Shown: positions 25,434 to 34,093 of the stretch, piece after piece
Position numbering within the stretch: position 1 is the first letter of the stretch
Layout: every line of letters begins with the position of its first letter
DNA from: Fimbriimonas ginsengisoli Gsoil 348
GTDB taxonomy: Bacteria > Armatimonadota > Fimbriimonadia > Fimbriimonadales > Fimbriimonadaceae
DNA: 64,000 nt
Reading direction: 5' to 3'
Assembly: GCF_000724625.1 (NCBI RefSeq)
Contig: NZ_CP007139.1
Span: 248,001-312,000, forward strand
Position numbers and translations under genes: made by a program
The notes under the pieces: model-generated
Seen by the model: only the letters and a program-made list of their open reading frames with translations
What the model was told of the DNA's origin: nothing
Databases searched by the model: none

Positions 25434-26715
25434 CCGTGAGCTCGAGGGCGATCCAAGCCAGCACGGCCACGAAAAGCGATCGGAGCGCCAGCGGCCAGTA
25501 ATGGTAATGCTCGAATTGCTTGACCCAGGCCATGGGTAGAAACGCCAGGAAGCTCATCCCAAGTCCCGCAAACGCCAGCACCCACCGGCGGCGAGCCTGA
25601 ACGAACGTGGTCACATCCGTGGCCACTTCCAAGAGCGCCAACCATGGAGCATCCGTAAACAGGGAGATCGGCAGACTGGAGACCCAGGCCGAAGCCGTCA
25701 TCAGGGTGAAGACGGAAGGGATCGTGTACCCGCTCAGTGAGATCCAAACTCCCGGTCCCTTCCGGAATTGCTGCAACTGATAGTGGGAGGGGTCGGATGG
25801 GACGAACGCATGTCGAAGCGCCATGTACCCGACAAGGGCGCTCCAAAACGCTGCCTGCCATCCCCAACGAACCCGGTAACCCTGCCAACGCATGGTACAG
25901 GCGGTCGCCAGCAAGATGGCCGGAAGCATAACCGCTTGCTCGTATGCGCCGAGGGCGAGCGCGGTGCAAAAGATACTCAGGATGGGCCAGATCCAGACTC
26001 CGCGATGGGTCGCCTTGGCTTGGGTCGTACTGCGGGTCGCGGGAGGATCGAGCGGAGTCGGATCCGGGAGGCGGCGCTCCGCGCTCAATCGCTCGTATCG
26101 GGCGTAAGTGGCCAGCGCGGCGAGCGCGAAGAGCGCCATCACCGACGCGGTCCGGCCAGGAAGCCAGCCGATCACGCGGTACGAGAGCGGCTGAGCGATC
26201 CGAAGCTGGATCGCCACCTCGTACGCCACAAACGCGGCCGGGAGCCAATTTCGGACCTTAAGCCGATGGCGAATCAATCCGCCGACGATCGCCGCTAGCG
26301 CGACGATTTGGGCCGCCTGAATGAGCCAGAAGGTTTCTCCGGTTTGCCAACACACGAAGATGAAGGTGGAGGCGCCAGTGAGAAGCGGGCGATCGGTCAG
26401 CTCCCGGAGATACCAGAACAGCAGCAGAGTGCACGCGACGCACAGTAGCGCGTTCGTCAGGCCATATCCCCACGCGGCGCTTCCGTACAGCCGGTTGTCG
26501 AGCTCGAACGCCAGAGTGGAGATCGGACGGTAGAAGTGATTTCCCAAGGGCCAGTCGCCGGTAAACCAGCTAAACGGCGCGTGGCGCTCTCGAATCGTGG
26601 CTAAAAGCACCCTCGTGTCGGTGTCTTGAAGCAATCCGGGGTCCGACGAACGTTGAAGGAAGATGAGAACGCAGCCGAGGAGCGTGACAATCAATGCTCC
26701 GACCCAGCGTTTCAC
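25357..26715 (-). CDS. Polytopic membrane protein, GT-C glycosyltransferase-like
   Basis: A 452-aa membrane protein with about nine hydrophobic segments. The early loop (QDTDTR, then NHFYRPISTLAFELDNRLYG) is typical of the GT-C/PMT-like family, which transfers sugars from lipid carriers at the outer membrane face. A long cytoplasmic or periplasmic loop holds Pro/Thr-rich sequence (RLPDPTPLDPPATRSTTQAK). Its last 77 bases overlap the end of pheT on the opposite strand, so the two genes converge and share coding DNA. The activity is inferred from topology and weak motifs. Confidence 0.65.
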   Translation of the reverse strand: MKRWVGALIVTLLGCVLIFLQRSSDPGLLQDTDTRVLLATIRERHAPFSWFTGDWPLGNHFYRPISTLAFELDNRLYGSAAWGYGLTNALLCVACTLLLFWYLRELTDRPLLTGASTFIFVCWQTGETFWLIQAAQIVALAAIVGGLIRHRLKVRNWLPAAFVAYEVAIQLRIAQPLSYRVIGWLPGRTASVMALFALAALATYARYERLSAERRLPDPTPLDPPATRSTTQAKATHRGVWIWPILSIFCTALALGAYEQAVMLPAILLATACTMRWQGYRVRWGWQAAFWSALVGYMALRHAFVPSDPSHYQLQQFRKGPGVWISLSGYTIPSVFTLMTASAWVSSLPISLFTDAPWLALLEVATDVTTFVQARRRWVLAFAGLGMSFLAFLPMAWVKQFEHYHYWPLALRSLFVAVLAWIALELTANAWSPQTRQAPPRPDPAPGSLPRP

Positions 26716-26785
26716 GCCAGAATTATGCCTGTGCCGCGCTCAGATAGATAGCCGTCCGAGTCGATAACAGAGGAGAACCGAACGA

Positions 26786-27280
26786 ATGACCAAGACCAAG
26801 ATTTTCACCGCCCTCGCCACCCTCGCCCTTACCGCCGTTGGATTCTCCAGCGGCGTTCAAGACCTTAAGGGGAAGGCGGTTCCCGCCTTCAAGCTAAAGC
26901 GGGTCGGCGGCGGCACGTTCAACAGCCAGGATCTAAAAGGCAAGGTCGTCATCCTCGACTTCTGGGCAACTTGGTGCGGCCCCTGCAAAGCGGCGTCTCC
27001 GACGATGGACAAGCTGTACAAGACTTACGGCAAGAAAGGGCTGGTCGTGATCGGCGCCAACGTCAGCGACACCGATGCCGCAGTCGCCACCTACGCAAAG
27101 GACCACTCCTATCCGTTCGCCGCCGCCACCGGCTACGCCGCCAAGCTCGGCGTCGAGGCGCTCCCGGTATTCCTCTTCATCGACCGAAAGGGAGTGGTGC
27201 AGCGAGTCGACACCGGCTTCAGCGGCTCCAGCCCCGCAAGCTGGGAAGGAACGGTCAAGAAGCTGGTCGCCAAGAAGTAG
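26786..27280 (+). CDS. TlpA-type secreted thioredoxin-fold protein
   Basis: A 164-aa exported thiol-disulfide protein. The signal peptide is MTKTKIFTALATLALTAVGFSS, and the redox motif is W63-C64-G65-P66-C67 in FWATWCGPCKAASP. The later PVFLFIDRKGVVQR strand with its cis-Pro is typical. The class includes TlpA/ResA proteins, which reduce cytochrome c or extracytoplasmic disulfides. AGAGGAG stands upstream of the ATG. A long hairpin follows. Confidence 0.92.
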   Translation: MTKTKIFTALATLALTAVGFSSGVQDLKGKAVPAFKLKRVGGGTFNSQDLKGKVVILDFWATWCGPCKAASPTMDKLYKTYGKKGLVVIGANVSDTDAAVATYAKDHSYPFAAATGYAAKLGVEALPVFLFIDRKGVVQRVDTGFSGSSPASWEGTVKKLVAKK

Positions 27281-27289
27281 GTTCGAAAG

Positions 27290-27364
27290 CCCCCTCCTCC
27301 TGCCGTCGCGGCGATCTTGTCTCACAGGCCAACCTAGCAGATCGCGAACGGGAGGAGGAGGGGG
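27290..27364. terminator. Long hairpin after tlpA-like gene
   Basis: CCCCCTCCTCCTGCC and GGGAGGAGGAGGGGG are complementary at 14 of 15 positions. It lies ten bases after the thioredoxin stop and before a G/T-rich stretch. It probably ends transcription. A REP-like hairpin (GGGCGGGACGCCC, around 27417) follows before the next gene. Confidence 0.5.
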
Positions 27365-27469
27365 TTTGGGGGTGGAGGTTTCCAGGCATTCCGTCTTGCC
27401 TGCCCGTATTTGGAATGGGCGGGACGCCCATGGCCCTGGCGGCGCACGGGGACATCCGCGCTCCGGGTG

Positions 27470-27874
27470 TTATTGTGGCTCAGGCTGCCGGCGCTCGCGG
27501 GCTCGGCGCACGAGCTCTTGCGGCAGGTTGGATGCGAGTAGGAGATATAAGGCGGCTGCCGTGAGATAGCCGTATTGAATGCCCGAGCGGTGGTGCCAGG
27601 CTCCTACGGCGGCGGCGATCATGCCAACGGCGCCCAAGATCGAGCCTAAGCGGTCGGACACCTCTTTACCCTTGGGCCGGATTACGGCAAGGAGCGATAT
27701 GGCGCCGCAAGCGAATGAGGTCCATACCACGACCGGAGCGGCGGGCGGAGTCGAAGTCAAGCCATCCCAGCCCGAGATCAGGAAGACGACGCCGTTGACG
27801 ACGTAGATGAGGCGACCCAATCGTTGTCGGCGCGCGAGACGAGCTTCGCGAGAGAAGGGGGCAGGCGCTTTCAC
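27470..27874 (-). CDS. Small membrane protein downstream of the AAA ATPase
   Basis: A 134-aa protein with three to four hydrophobic segments (LIYVVNGVVFLISGWDGL; APVVVWTSFACGAISLLAVI; ILGAVGMIAAAVGAWHH; YLTAAALYLLLASN) and basic ends. It starts with GTG two bases after the AAA ATPase stop, so it is in the same operon. I do not recognise a family. Confidence 0.65.
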   Translation of the reverse strand: MKAPAPFSREARLARRQRLGRLIYVVNGVVFLISGWDGLTSTPPAAPVVVWTSFACGAISLLAVIRPKGKEVSDRLGSILGAVGMIAAAVGAWHHRSGIQYGYLTAAALYLLLASNLPQELVRRARERRQPEPQ

Positions 27875-27876
27875 GG

Positions 27877-29379
27877 CTATTCGTCGTCGCGCTTGCTTGC
27901 CGGGCGGGTGCGGAGCTTGGCCCAGCTTCGCAGCTCATCGATCTCTTCCGCCATCATCACGCTGAGCGGAACGACGTTTTTCGCTTCGGTGAGGAGGTCC
28001 TTCTGCTGAAGCTCCCGTCCGGCGTCGAACGCGACGAACAGCGCTCCAACCACTACCTGCTCGATCTCCGCTCCGCTAAAGCCGTCGGTGGCCTTCGACA
28101 AGGTTTTCAGGTTGTACTTGGACACATCCCGCTTTCGTTTGCCGAGATGGATGGAGAAGATCTGCTCGCGCTCCGGGCCATCCGGGAGGTCGACGAAGAA
28201 GATCTCGTCGAAACGGCCCTTCCGCAACATCTCGGGCGGGAGCGCGGAGACGTCGTTCGCAGTTGCGATCAGGAAAACCGGTGCGGTTTTCTCGCTCATC
28301 CAGGTAAGGAACGTGGCGAAGACCCGTGAGGTGGTCCCGCTGTCACTGACGCCGCCCGACACGCCGGCAAACCCCTTCTCAAGCTCATCGGCCCAGAGGA
28401 CGCAGGGGGCAACCGACTCGGCGACCTTGATCGCTTTGCGGATGTTCTCCTCGCTTTGCCCAACCAGCGAGCCGAAGATGCGGCCCACATCGAGCCGCAG
28501 GAGCGGAAGGTTCCACTGAGCCGCGATCGCCTTGGCGGCAAGCGACTTGCCGCAACCCTGGACCCCGAGGAGCAAAACCCCTTTCGGCGCCGGGAGGCCG
28601 AATTGGCGCGCATCGTCGGTGAAGCTCTTCGTCCGCTTATCCAGCCACCCCTTAAGCAGCTCCAGTCCGCCAACGTCCTTCAGCGCGGCTTCCGGGGCGT
28701 AGTATTCCAGCAGGCCGGACTTCCGGATGATCTGTTTTTTCTCGCCGAGAATCGAGTCGATGTCGAATTTCCGGCTTTCCACGAGCGAACGAGCGAAGAC
28801 CGATTCGATCTCGTCTTGCGTGAGGCCTTGGGCGGATTTGACCAGTAGCTCGCGCTGCAGCGGCTCCAGTTTGGTGTCGAGGTTCGGATTGTCCTTCACT
28901 GCCTCCAGCACCTTGTCCAGAGTCGCTTCGATGTCCGCCTGCTCGGGCAGTCCGAAATCGACGAGCGTGACATCCTTCTCCAAGTCGTTCGGCAAGCTGA
29001 GAGTGGGGGCGGTGAGGATGATCGTCTGTCGCTTATCCCGGAGCTGCTGGGCGAGGTCGCGGAGGAGCCGGATGACCCGGTAGTCCTTCATATAGGGGTG
29101 GAAATCGCGGAGGAGGAAGACGGTCGACTCCGGGGCCTCGTGAACGAGCGCGAGCGCCTCGAGCTCTCCCGGTAACGTCGTCGGCTTCACCGGCCCGGTG
29201 GATCGGTTGACCGGCGGGCGCATGCCCTGCGTGATCGACCAGGTGTGGAGGGTGCGGTTGAGCCCTCGGCAAACGGTAGCGACGGTTTCGGCGACCCGCC
29301 GCTCCTCCCAGGAAACGATGTAAAGGATGGGATATTTGGCGCGGATCAGCACCTCGATCTCGTGGGGGGCGGACGACAT
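27877..29379 (-). CDS. Ycf46-like AAA+ ATPase
   Basis: A 500-aa protein. The N-terminal domain starts EIEVLIRAKYPILYIVSWEERRV, typical of the Ycf46 family. The single AAA module has Walker A GVQGCGKS, Walker B CVLWADELEKG, sensor 1 FLIATANDVSALPPEMLRKGRFDEIF (arginine finger included in RKGRF) and sensor 2 in FSGAEIEQVV. Ycf46 proteins are found in cyanobacteria and many other phyla; a link to stress or carbon-uptake control has been proposed, but the molecular role is not settled. It forms an operon with a small membrane protein. Confidence 0.88.
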   Translation of the reverse strand: MSSAPHEIEVLIRAKYPILYIVSWEERRVAETVATVCRGLNRTLHTWSITQGMRPPVNRSTGPVKPTTLPGELEALALVHEAPESTVFLLRDFHPYMKDYRVIRLLRDLAQQLRDKRQTIILTAPTLSLPNDLEKDVTLVDFGLPEQADIEATLDKVLEAVKDNPNLDTKLEPLQRELLVKSAQGLTQDEIESVFARSLVESRKFDIDSILGEKKQIIRKSGLLEYYAPEAALKDVGGLELLKGWLDKRTKSFTDDARQFGLPAPKGVLLLGVQGCGKSLAAKAIAAQWNLPLLRLDVGRIFGSLVGQSEENIRKAIKVAESVAPCVLWADELEKGFAGVSGGVSDSGTTSRVFATFLTWMSEKTAPVFLIATANDVSALPPEMLRKGRFDEIFFVDLPDGPEREQIFSIHLGKRKRDVSKYNLKTLSKATDGFSGAEIEQVVVGALFVAFDAGRELQQKDLLTEAKNVVPLSVMMAEEIDELRSWAKLRTRPASKRDDE

Positions 29380-29452
29380 GGTCTTAGGTTACTGGGAACG
29401 GAGCGATTTGGTTGCCTCGAGTGGGCCTCGTCATCGGCGACGCCCCACAGAG

Positions 29453-29458
29453 TAGGCT
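29453..29458 (+). promoter_or_regulatory. -10-like element before modA
   Basis: TAGGCT lies nine bases before the GTG start of modA. No Shine-Dalgarno sequence is visible. Confidence 0.35.
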
Positions 29459-29467
29459 GTCTCCGTC

Positions 29468-30535
29468 GTGCTAGGAATTCTCGCAGCCTTTGTGATGCGG
29501 CCGGAAGCGGGTCAGACACGAACTCTGAACGTCTTCGCGGCGGCCTCGCTAAAGGAGTCGTTTACCGAATTGGCCCGAAAGTACGAGGCTGCCCATCCGG
29601 GTTTGAGCATCAGGCTCAGCTTCGCCGGGTCGCAAGCTCTTGCGGCCCAGATCGGCCACGGAGCGCCCGCCGACGTCTTCGCGAGCGCGTCCGCCAAGAA
29701 CCTGGAGAGCGTCTCTTACGACAAATCCAGCTACCGGGTGTTCGTGCTTAACAAGCTGGAGATCGCGGTTCGAAAGGGGCTCCCCGGGATCCGGACCGTC
29801 TCCGATCTCGCCCGAGTCCGAAACCTGGTCGTGGCCGACCCGGCCGTCCCGGTCGGAGGCTATACCGAATCGTTTCTGGCCAAAGCGGGCGCGGCGTATG
29901 GTTCCGGCTGGGAGCAGTCGGTACGGTCGCACATCGTGTCGAGAGAGGCCGATGTAAAGTCGGTACTAGCCAAAGTCCGTCTGGGGGAGGCGGATGCGGG
30001 CATCGTTTACGCCAGCGATGTGAGATCGGCGCGGGGACAGTTGGGAGAGATTGGCATCCCTGGCAACCTTAACGAGACGGCTAAGTATCCCGTCGCCATT
30101 CCATCGTCGGCGGAGAACCGGAACGACGCGAAGCACTTCATCCACTTCATCTTGGATGCCGACGCGCAGAGGGTTCTCGAGCTGAACGGCTTTGTTTCCT
30201 TCTCGCGGCCCGTATCCCGTCTGGCAATCCAGGGGAAGAACTATCCTTTACCGCTTTCGAAGCATTACCGATCCGCACTGATGAAGGCGACCGATGAGAA
30301 GAACCAAACCAAAGCCTATTTCGGAGTGCTCGCGTCCGCGCTGCCGGGCGTCTCGAAGGCAAAGTCGGCAACATTCATTGGGGCCGACGGGTACTGGCAA
30401 ACGGTTTCGGTCGCCGACCTCGTGAAGCACAGAGCGGTGTTGGTCCGGTCCGCCGATGGAAACTACCAACTCGTCGTTCCGGGCCTTAAGCCGAGTACAT
30501 GGGTGAATTGGCTCCGAAGAATCGAGTTTCGATAG
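29468..30535 (+). CDS. modA: Molybdate-binding protein ModA with C-terminal SUOX-like extension
   Basis: A 355-aa protein. The ModA part reads LNVFAAASLKESFTELARKYE, FAGSQALAAQIGHGAPADVFASAS, ADAGIVYASDV, and IHFILDADAQRVLELNGFVSF, covering about residues 18-240 after a short signal sequence. The last ~110 residues are not part of normal ModA. They end TFIGADGYWQTVSVADL ... [24 protein letters not shown], which resembles the closing segment of the sulfite-oxidase (SUOX) Mo-cofactor fold, though the cofactor cysteine of that family is not seen. It overlaps modB by 37 bases. The GTG start was taken because the signal peptide begins there. Confidence 0.85.
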   Translation: MLGILAAFVMRPEAGQTRTLNVFAAASLKESFTELARKYEAAHPGLSIRLSFAGSQALAAQIGHGAPADVFASASAKNLESVSYDKSSYRVFVLNKLEIAVRKGLPGIRTVSDLARVRNLVVADPAVPVGGYTESFLAKAGAAYGSGWEQSVRSHIVSREADVKSVLAKVRLGEADAGIVYASDVRSARGQLGEIGIPGNLNETAKYPVAIPSSAENRNDAKHFIHFILDADAQRVLELNGFVSFSRPVSRLAIQGKNYPLPLSKHYRSALMKATDEKNQTKAYFGVLASALPGVSKAKSATFIGADGYWQTVSVADLVKHRAVLVRSADGNYQLVVPGLKPSTWVNWLRRIEFR

Positions 30536-31326
30536 CGTCCTGGGCATTTACGGGCGGCGCGCTCCTCCTGGGCGCGCCGCTCCTGCTGCTGGTCGTACTC
30601 TCGGTGGCGGCGCTGGTGTTGGGTACCTCTCCCAGCGAGGTGGCGGCCCAGCTTCACGAGGAAACCGCGCGCCAGGCGATCTTGCTAAGCCTCAAAACGA
30701 CGCTCATCAGCCTGGCGCTGGTCGTGGTGTTTGGTACGGGGCTTGCGGTGGCGATCCATCGCGCGCCGCCATGGCTGGCCGGAATCCTCGAAATCATTGT
30801 CACGCTCCCGGCGATCATGCCCCCGTCGGTAGCGGGGATCGCCCTACTCCTCGCGTTCGGTCGCCAGGGTCTGCTCGGCTCGCACTTCGACGCTCTCGGA
30901 ATCCGGATCGCGTTTACGCCGATCGCCGTTGTCATGGCCCAGGCCTTTGTGGCGACCCCGTTTTTCGTCCGAGAATTGGCAAACGGCCTCCAGGCGACCC
31001 ATCCAGCCCTGCTGGAGGCCGCCCGAATCGACGGGGCGGGAAACTTGCGGGCGGCGACGTCGATTCTGCTACCGATCAGCTCCCCTTTCCTCCTCGGCGG
31101 CGCCGCCCTTGCGTGGGCTCGGGCCGTGGGTGAGTTTGGGGCGACGATTCTATTCGCGGGAAACCTGGCGGGGGTCACGCAGACGATGCCGCTGGCGATC
31201 TACCTCGGGTTCGAGACGAACCTGTCGCAAGCAAAAGCGTTGGCGCTTCTCCTTCTCGGCTTCGCGGTTTGCGTGCTGGTGTTGATGAAGGTCGTTTTCC
31301 GGCGCCACCTGGCGCTTGCGCACTGA
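30499..31326 (+). CDS. modB: Molybdate ABC transporter permease ModB
   Basis: A 275-aa permease with five to six membrane segments and the conserved cytoplasmic EAA loop ([22 protein letters not shown]). It imports molybdate delivered by ModA. The start lies inside the end of modA (37-base overlap), so translation is coupled. The expected ATPase gene modC does not follow; a mosaic repeat and icd come next. Either modC is elsewhere or another ATPase serves this permease. Confidence 0.92.
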   Translation: MGELAPKNRVSIASWAFTGGALLLGAPLLLLVVLSVAALVLGTSPSEVAAQLHEETARQAILLSLKTTLISLALVVVFGTGLAVAIHRAPPWLAGILEIIVTLPAIMPPSVAGIALLLAFGRQGLLGSHFDALGIRIAFTPIAVVMAQAFVATPFFVRELANGLQATHPALLEAARIDGAGNLRAATSILLPISSPFLLGGAALAWARAVGEFGATILFAGNLAGVTQTMPLAIYLGFETNLSQAKALALLLLGFAVCVLVLMKVVFRRHLALAH

Positions 31327-31328
31327 GA

Positions 31329-31485
31329 GTGGCACGGGCTTCCAGCCCGTGTGTATCACGACCATCCTGGTCGTGTGAACGTAGCATCGGCTCCCAGCCG
31401 ATGAAGCCTCCCAGCCAGGACGGTCTTGAGAAAATGGCCAAGGGCAGGATGCCCTTGGGACCCACTGGCTGGAAGCCAGTGCCAC
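31329..31485. repeat. Mosaic hairpin repeat, long form
   Basis: The reverse complement is homologous to the element at 3719-3822 but carries extra hairpin units, including one read as CATCGGCTCCCAGCCGATG. It lies between modB and icd and, like the first copy, is bounded by GTGGCA and TGCCAC. Confidence 0.75.
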
Positions 31486-31532
31486 GTGCGGCGGTGCTAG
31501 TGGGGGCGGTCCCAGGTAACCTCTTTCGCGAA

Positions 31533-32786
31533 ATGGGCAACCCCATCACCATGACGAGCCAGGGGCTGCAAGTCCCGAATGATCCTGTTATTCCGTATAT
31601 CGAAGGCGACGGCACCGGCCCCGATATTTGGCGCGCGAGCGTCCAGGTTTTTGATGCCGCGGTGGAGAAAGCGTACGGCGGAAGCCGCAAAATCGAGTGG
31701 CGCGAGACGCTTGCCGGCGAGAAGGCGTTCAACAAGACCGGCAGTTGGCTGCCCGACGAAACGCTGGCCGACTTCAATAAGTACCTGATCGGCATCAAGG
31801 GTCCGCTGACCACGCCAGTCGGCGGCGGCATCCGGTCGCTGAACGTCGCCTTGCGGCAAATGCTCGACCTGTACGTGTGCCTACGCCCGGTTCGCTGGTT
31901 CACCGGCGTCCCGTCCCCAGTGAAGGACCCGGGTGCGGTCGACATGGTGATCTTTCGCGAGAACACCGAAGACATCTACGCGGGCATCGAGTTCGCGGCG
32001 GGAACTGAGGAATCGAAGAAGCTACTCGATTTTCTTCAGGCGACCTACCCCAAGATGTTCGATAAGATTCGGTTCGGAACCGAGGAGAAAAGCGGCGGTC
32101 CGATCGAGGTCGGGCTCGGCATCAAGCCGGTTAGCCGCTTGGGCTCTCAGCGCTTGATCCGATCTGCCATCGAGTACGCCATCGCCAATAATCGCAAGAG
32201 CGTGACGCTGGTCCACAAGGGGAACATCATGAAGTTCACCGAGGGATCGTTCCGCGACTGGGGTTACGAGCTGGCCAAATCGGAGTTCGGCGCGGTGGAG
32301 ATCGACGGCGGCCCTTGGTGTCAGATTCCGGCCGGGAAGCCGGGCTCGGGGATCGTCATCAAAGACGCGATTGCGGACATCACCCTGCAGCAGGTCCTGA
32401 CACGGCCCAAGGACTTCGAGGTCATCGCAACGCTGAACTTGAACGGCGACTACCTGAGCGACGCGTTGGCGGCCCAGGTCGGAGGAATCGGCATCGCGCC
32501 GGGCGCGAACATCAACTATCTCACCGGGCATGCGATCTTTGAGGCGACCCACGGCACCGCGCCGAAGTACGCGAACCTCGACAAGGTAAACCCCTCGTCG
32601 GTGGTTTTGAGCGGCGAGATGATGCTGCGATACCTGGGTTGGTCGGAAGCCGCCGACCTGATCCTGAAGGGGGTCGAAGCCGCGATTGCGTCGAAGACCG
32701 TCACTTACGACTTCGCTCGCCTCATGGAGGGCGCGACCGAAGTCAAGTGCTCGGAGTTCGGCGACGCCATCATAGCGAACATGTAG
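31533..32786 (+). CDS. icd: NADP-dependent isocitrate dehydrogenase
   Basis: A 417-aa TCA-cycle enzyme that converts isocitrate to 2-oxoglutarate and CO2. Landmarks are [34 protein letters not shown] (Ser phosphorylation-loop region), [62 protein letters not shown] and [22 protein letters not shown] 31533 gives the normal length; an in-frame upstream extension runs through the repeat and is unlikely. ATG 31551 is a weaker alternative. Confidence 0.96.
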   Translation: MGNPITMTSQGLQVPNDPVIPYIEGDGTGPDIWRASVQVFDAAVEKAYGGSRKIEWRETLAGEKAFNKTGSWLPDETLADFNKYLIGIKGPLTTPVGGGIRSLNVALRQMLDLYVCLRPVRWFTGVPSPVKDPGAVDMVIFRENTEDIYAGIEFAAGTEESKKLLDFLQATYPKMFDKIRFGTEEKSGGPIEVGLGIKPVSRLGSQRLIRSAIEYAIANNRKSVTLVHKGNIMKFTEGSFRDWGYELAKSEFGAVEIDGGPWCQIPAGKPGSGIVIKDAIADITLQQVLTRPKDFEVIATLNLNGDYLSDALAAQVGGIGIAPGANINYLTGHAIFEATHGTAPKYANLDKVNPSSVVLSGEMMLRYLGWSEAADLILKGVEAAIASKTVTYDFARLMEGATEVKCSEFGDAIIANM

Positions 32787-32800
32787 GCGCCGCTCGGTCA

Positions 32801-32844
32801 AACCCTCTCCCCACTGCCATTCGCGCTAGGCGGGGCAGAGGGTT
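32801..32844 (+). terminator. Possible terminator hairpin after icd
   Basis: AACCCTCT and AGAGGGTT pair perfectly, with CCCC/GGGG stacked inside. There is no T run, so factor-dependent termination or mere structure are both possible. Confidence 0.35.
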
Positions 32845-32852
32845 ATGCCCGC

Positions 32853-32950
32853 CATCGCCCCAAGGGGGCGACATCCTACAGCCCAGGTGCAGCGTAGCGG
32901 AATCCTGGGTAGAGGCCGGCCATCCCTTACAGCCCTGAAGGGGCGGCATC
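32853..32950. repeat. Mosaic hairpin repeat of the 'cagccc...gggcggcat' type
   Basis: Stem units include ATCGCCCCAAGGGGGCGA, a CAGG/CCTG-type pair around AGCCCAGG and CCTGGGTAG, and AGCCCTGAAGGGGCGGCAT. Such units are common between genes in Planctomycetes and Verrucomicrobia. The gap 32787-33023 holds nothing else. Confidence 0.6.
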
Positions 32951-33023
32951 AACCTAAGCATAGAGCCATCACTTTCTTAGAATGAAAGCAGAGTTTCGCC
33001 CGAAGCTATAGTAGGTCCGCCTG

Positions 33024-34091
33024 ATGTCCCCTTTGATCGAACCTGTGCTTAGCCGAACCGCGATGGAGGACGCCGCCCTCCGGTGGCGCGAGCGGTCGGC
33101 GCAGCGCGAAGCGCGGCTTCGCCTTGTCCGGCAGGGACGGTACATAGAGGCCGAGGGGATAGAGCGGCTCTTGGCGCGAATGGCTTACCAAGGGTTCGAC
33201 TCGGCAAGCCTGAGCGAGTTGACCGACGAAGGGTTTATCTCGCTTCAGAGGGAGACCCTTGCCGCCGATTTCCTGGAGCGAGCTCAACGCTCCTCGAAAG
33301 CGGTTGGGCGGGTCGTCGTCAGCTCTCGGCATGGCGTTACGAAGGTCGGGACCGGGTTCATGATCTCACCGAAATTGATGCTGACGACCAGCGACGTGCT
33401 CCCTTCGGCGGAGGCCGCCGAAGGGGCAATGTTTGAGCTGGGCCTGCCCCATGCCCTGCAACCCGAACGCTACTTTTACGCCAATCACGAGCTCGGATTT
33501 ACGGCCGTTGCGATCGAGGGGGCGTCGTCCCATTGGTGCAAGCTGGCGGAACAAGAGATCGCCACGGCGATCGGCCATCCGGTGAACCTCGTTCACTATC
33601 CCTTGGGAAAGGAGAAAGAGGTCATCGTGCGCAACACGGAGGTGGTCGATCTTCTCTCCGAGGCGGTTCAGTACCGAGGGGTGACCGCGCCCGGATCCTC
33701 GGGCGCGCCGGTGTTTAACGACGAATGGAAGGTGATTGCCATTCAGCGCACCGGCATTCCTCGAACGGATCTCCGAGGGAATTATATGCGGCGGTCCAGC
33801 GGCATTTGGGAGCCGGGCGACGACCCTGCCGACCTGGATTGGATCGCTAACGAAGGGATCGCGGCTTGGACAATCTTGAGCCGCCTGAGAGGCGCCGAGA
33901 ATCACGACCTATTTGCAGAAATGTTCGAGCCTATCGTCGTGACCGAGGAGGTGGAGGAAGAGCCGCCCATCGTGGAGACGCCGGCACCCGCGCCGCCCCC
34001 ACCGGCTCCGGCGAATACCGGAACGACCATTCGGCTGAATATCCCTCTTAAGATCACGGTGGAGATCGACGGAACCATCGGGTCGCTTTAG
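33024..34091 (+). CDS. Trypsin-like serine protease homologue with degenerate catalytic triad
   Basis: A 355-aa protein. A helical N-terminal domain (residues 1-85) is followed by a trypsin-like domain of the type found in actinobacterial multi-domain effectors: VGTGFMISPKLMLTTSDVLPSAE, VNLVHYPLGKEKEVIVRNTEVVDLL (as parts), TAPGSSGAPVFND and VIAIQRTGIPRTDLRGN. The family normally reads NHHV or NNHV where this protein has TSDV, so the catalytic His is Asp124; the family LDFALV is LGFTAV here, so the catalytic Asp is Gly158; only Ser226 remains. A Pro-rich linker and a short beta tail end the protein. A TATAGT element stands 11 bases upstream. It lies two bases before a GNAT gene. Confidence 0.75.
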   Translation: MSPLIEPVLSRTAMEDAALRWRERSAQREARLRLVRQGRYIEAEGIERLLARMAYQGFDSASLSELTDEGFISLQRETLAADFLERAQRSSKAVGRVVVSSRHGVTKVGTGFMISPKLMLTTSDVLPSAEAAEGAMFELGLPHALQPERYFYANHELGFTAVAIEGASSHWCKLAEQEIATAIGHPVNLVHYPLGKEKEVIVRNTEVVDLLSEAVQYRGVTAPGSSGAPVFNDEWKVIAIQRTGIPRTDLRGNYMRRSSGIWEPGDDPADLDWIANEGIAAWTILSRLRGAENHDLFAEMFEPIVVTEEVEEEPPIVETPAPAPPPPAPANTGTTIRLNIPLKITVEIDGTIGSL

Positions 34092-34093
34092 CC

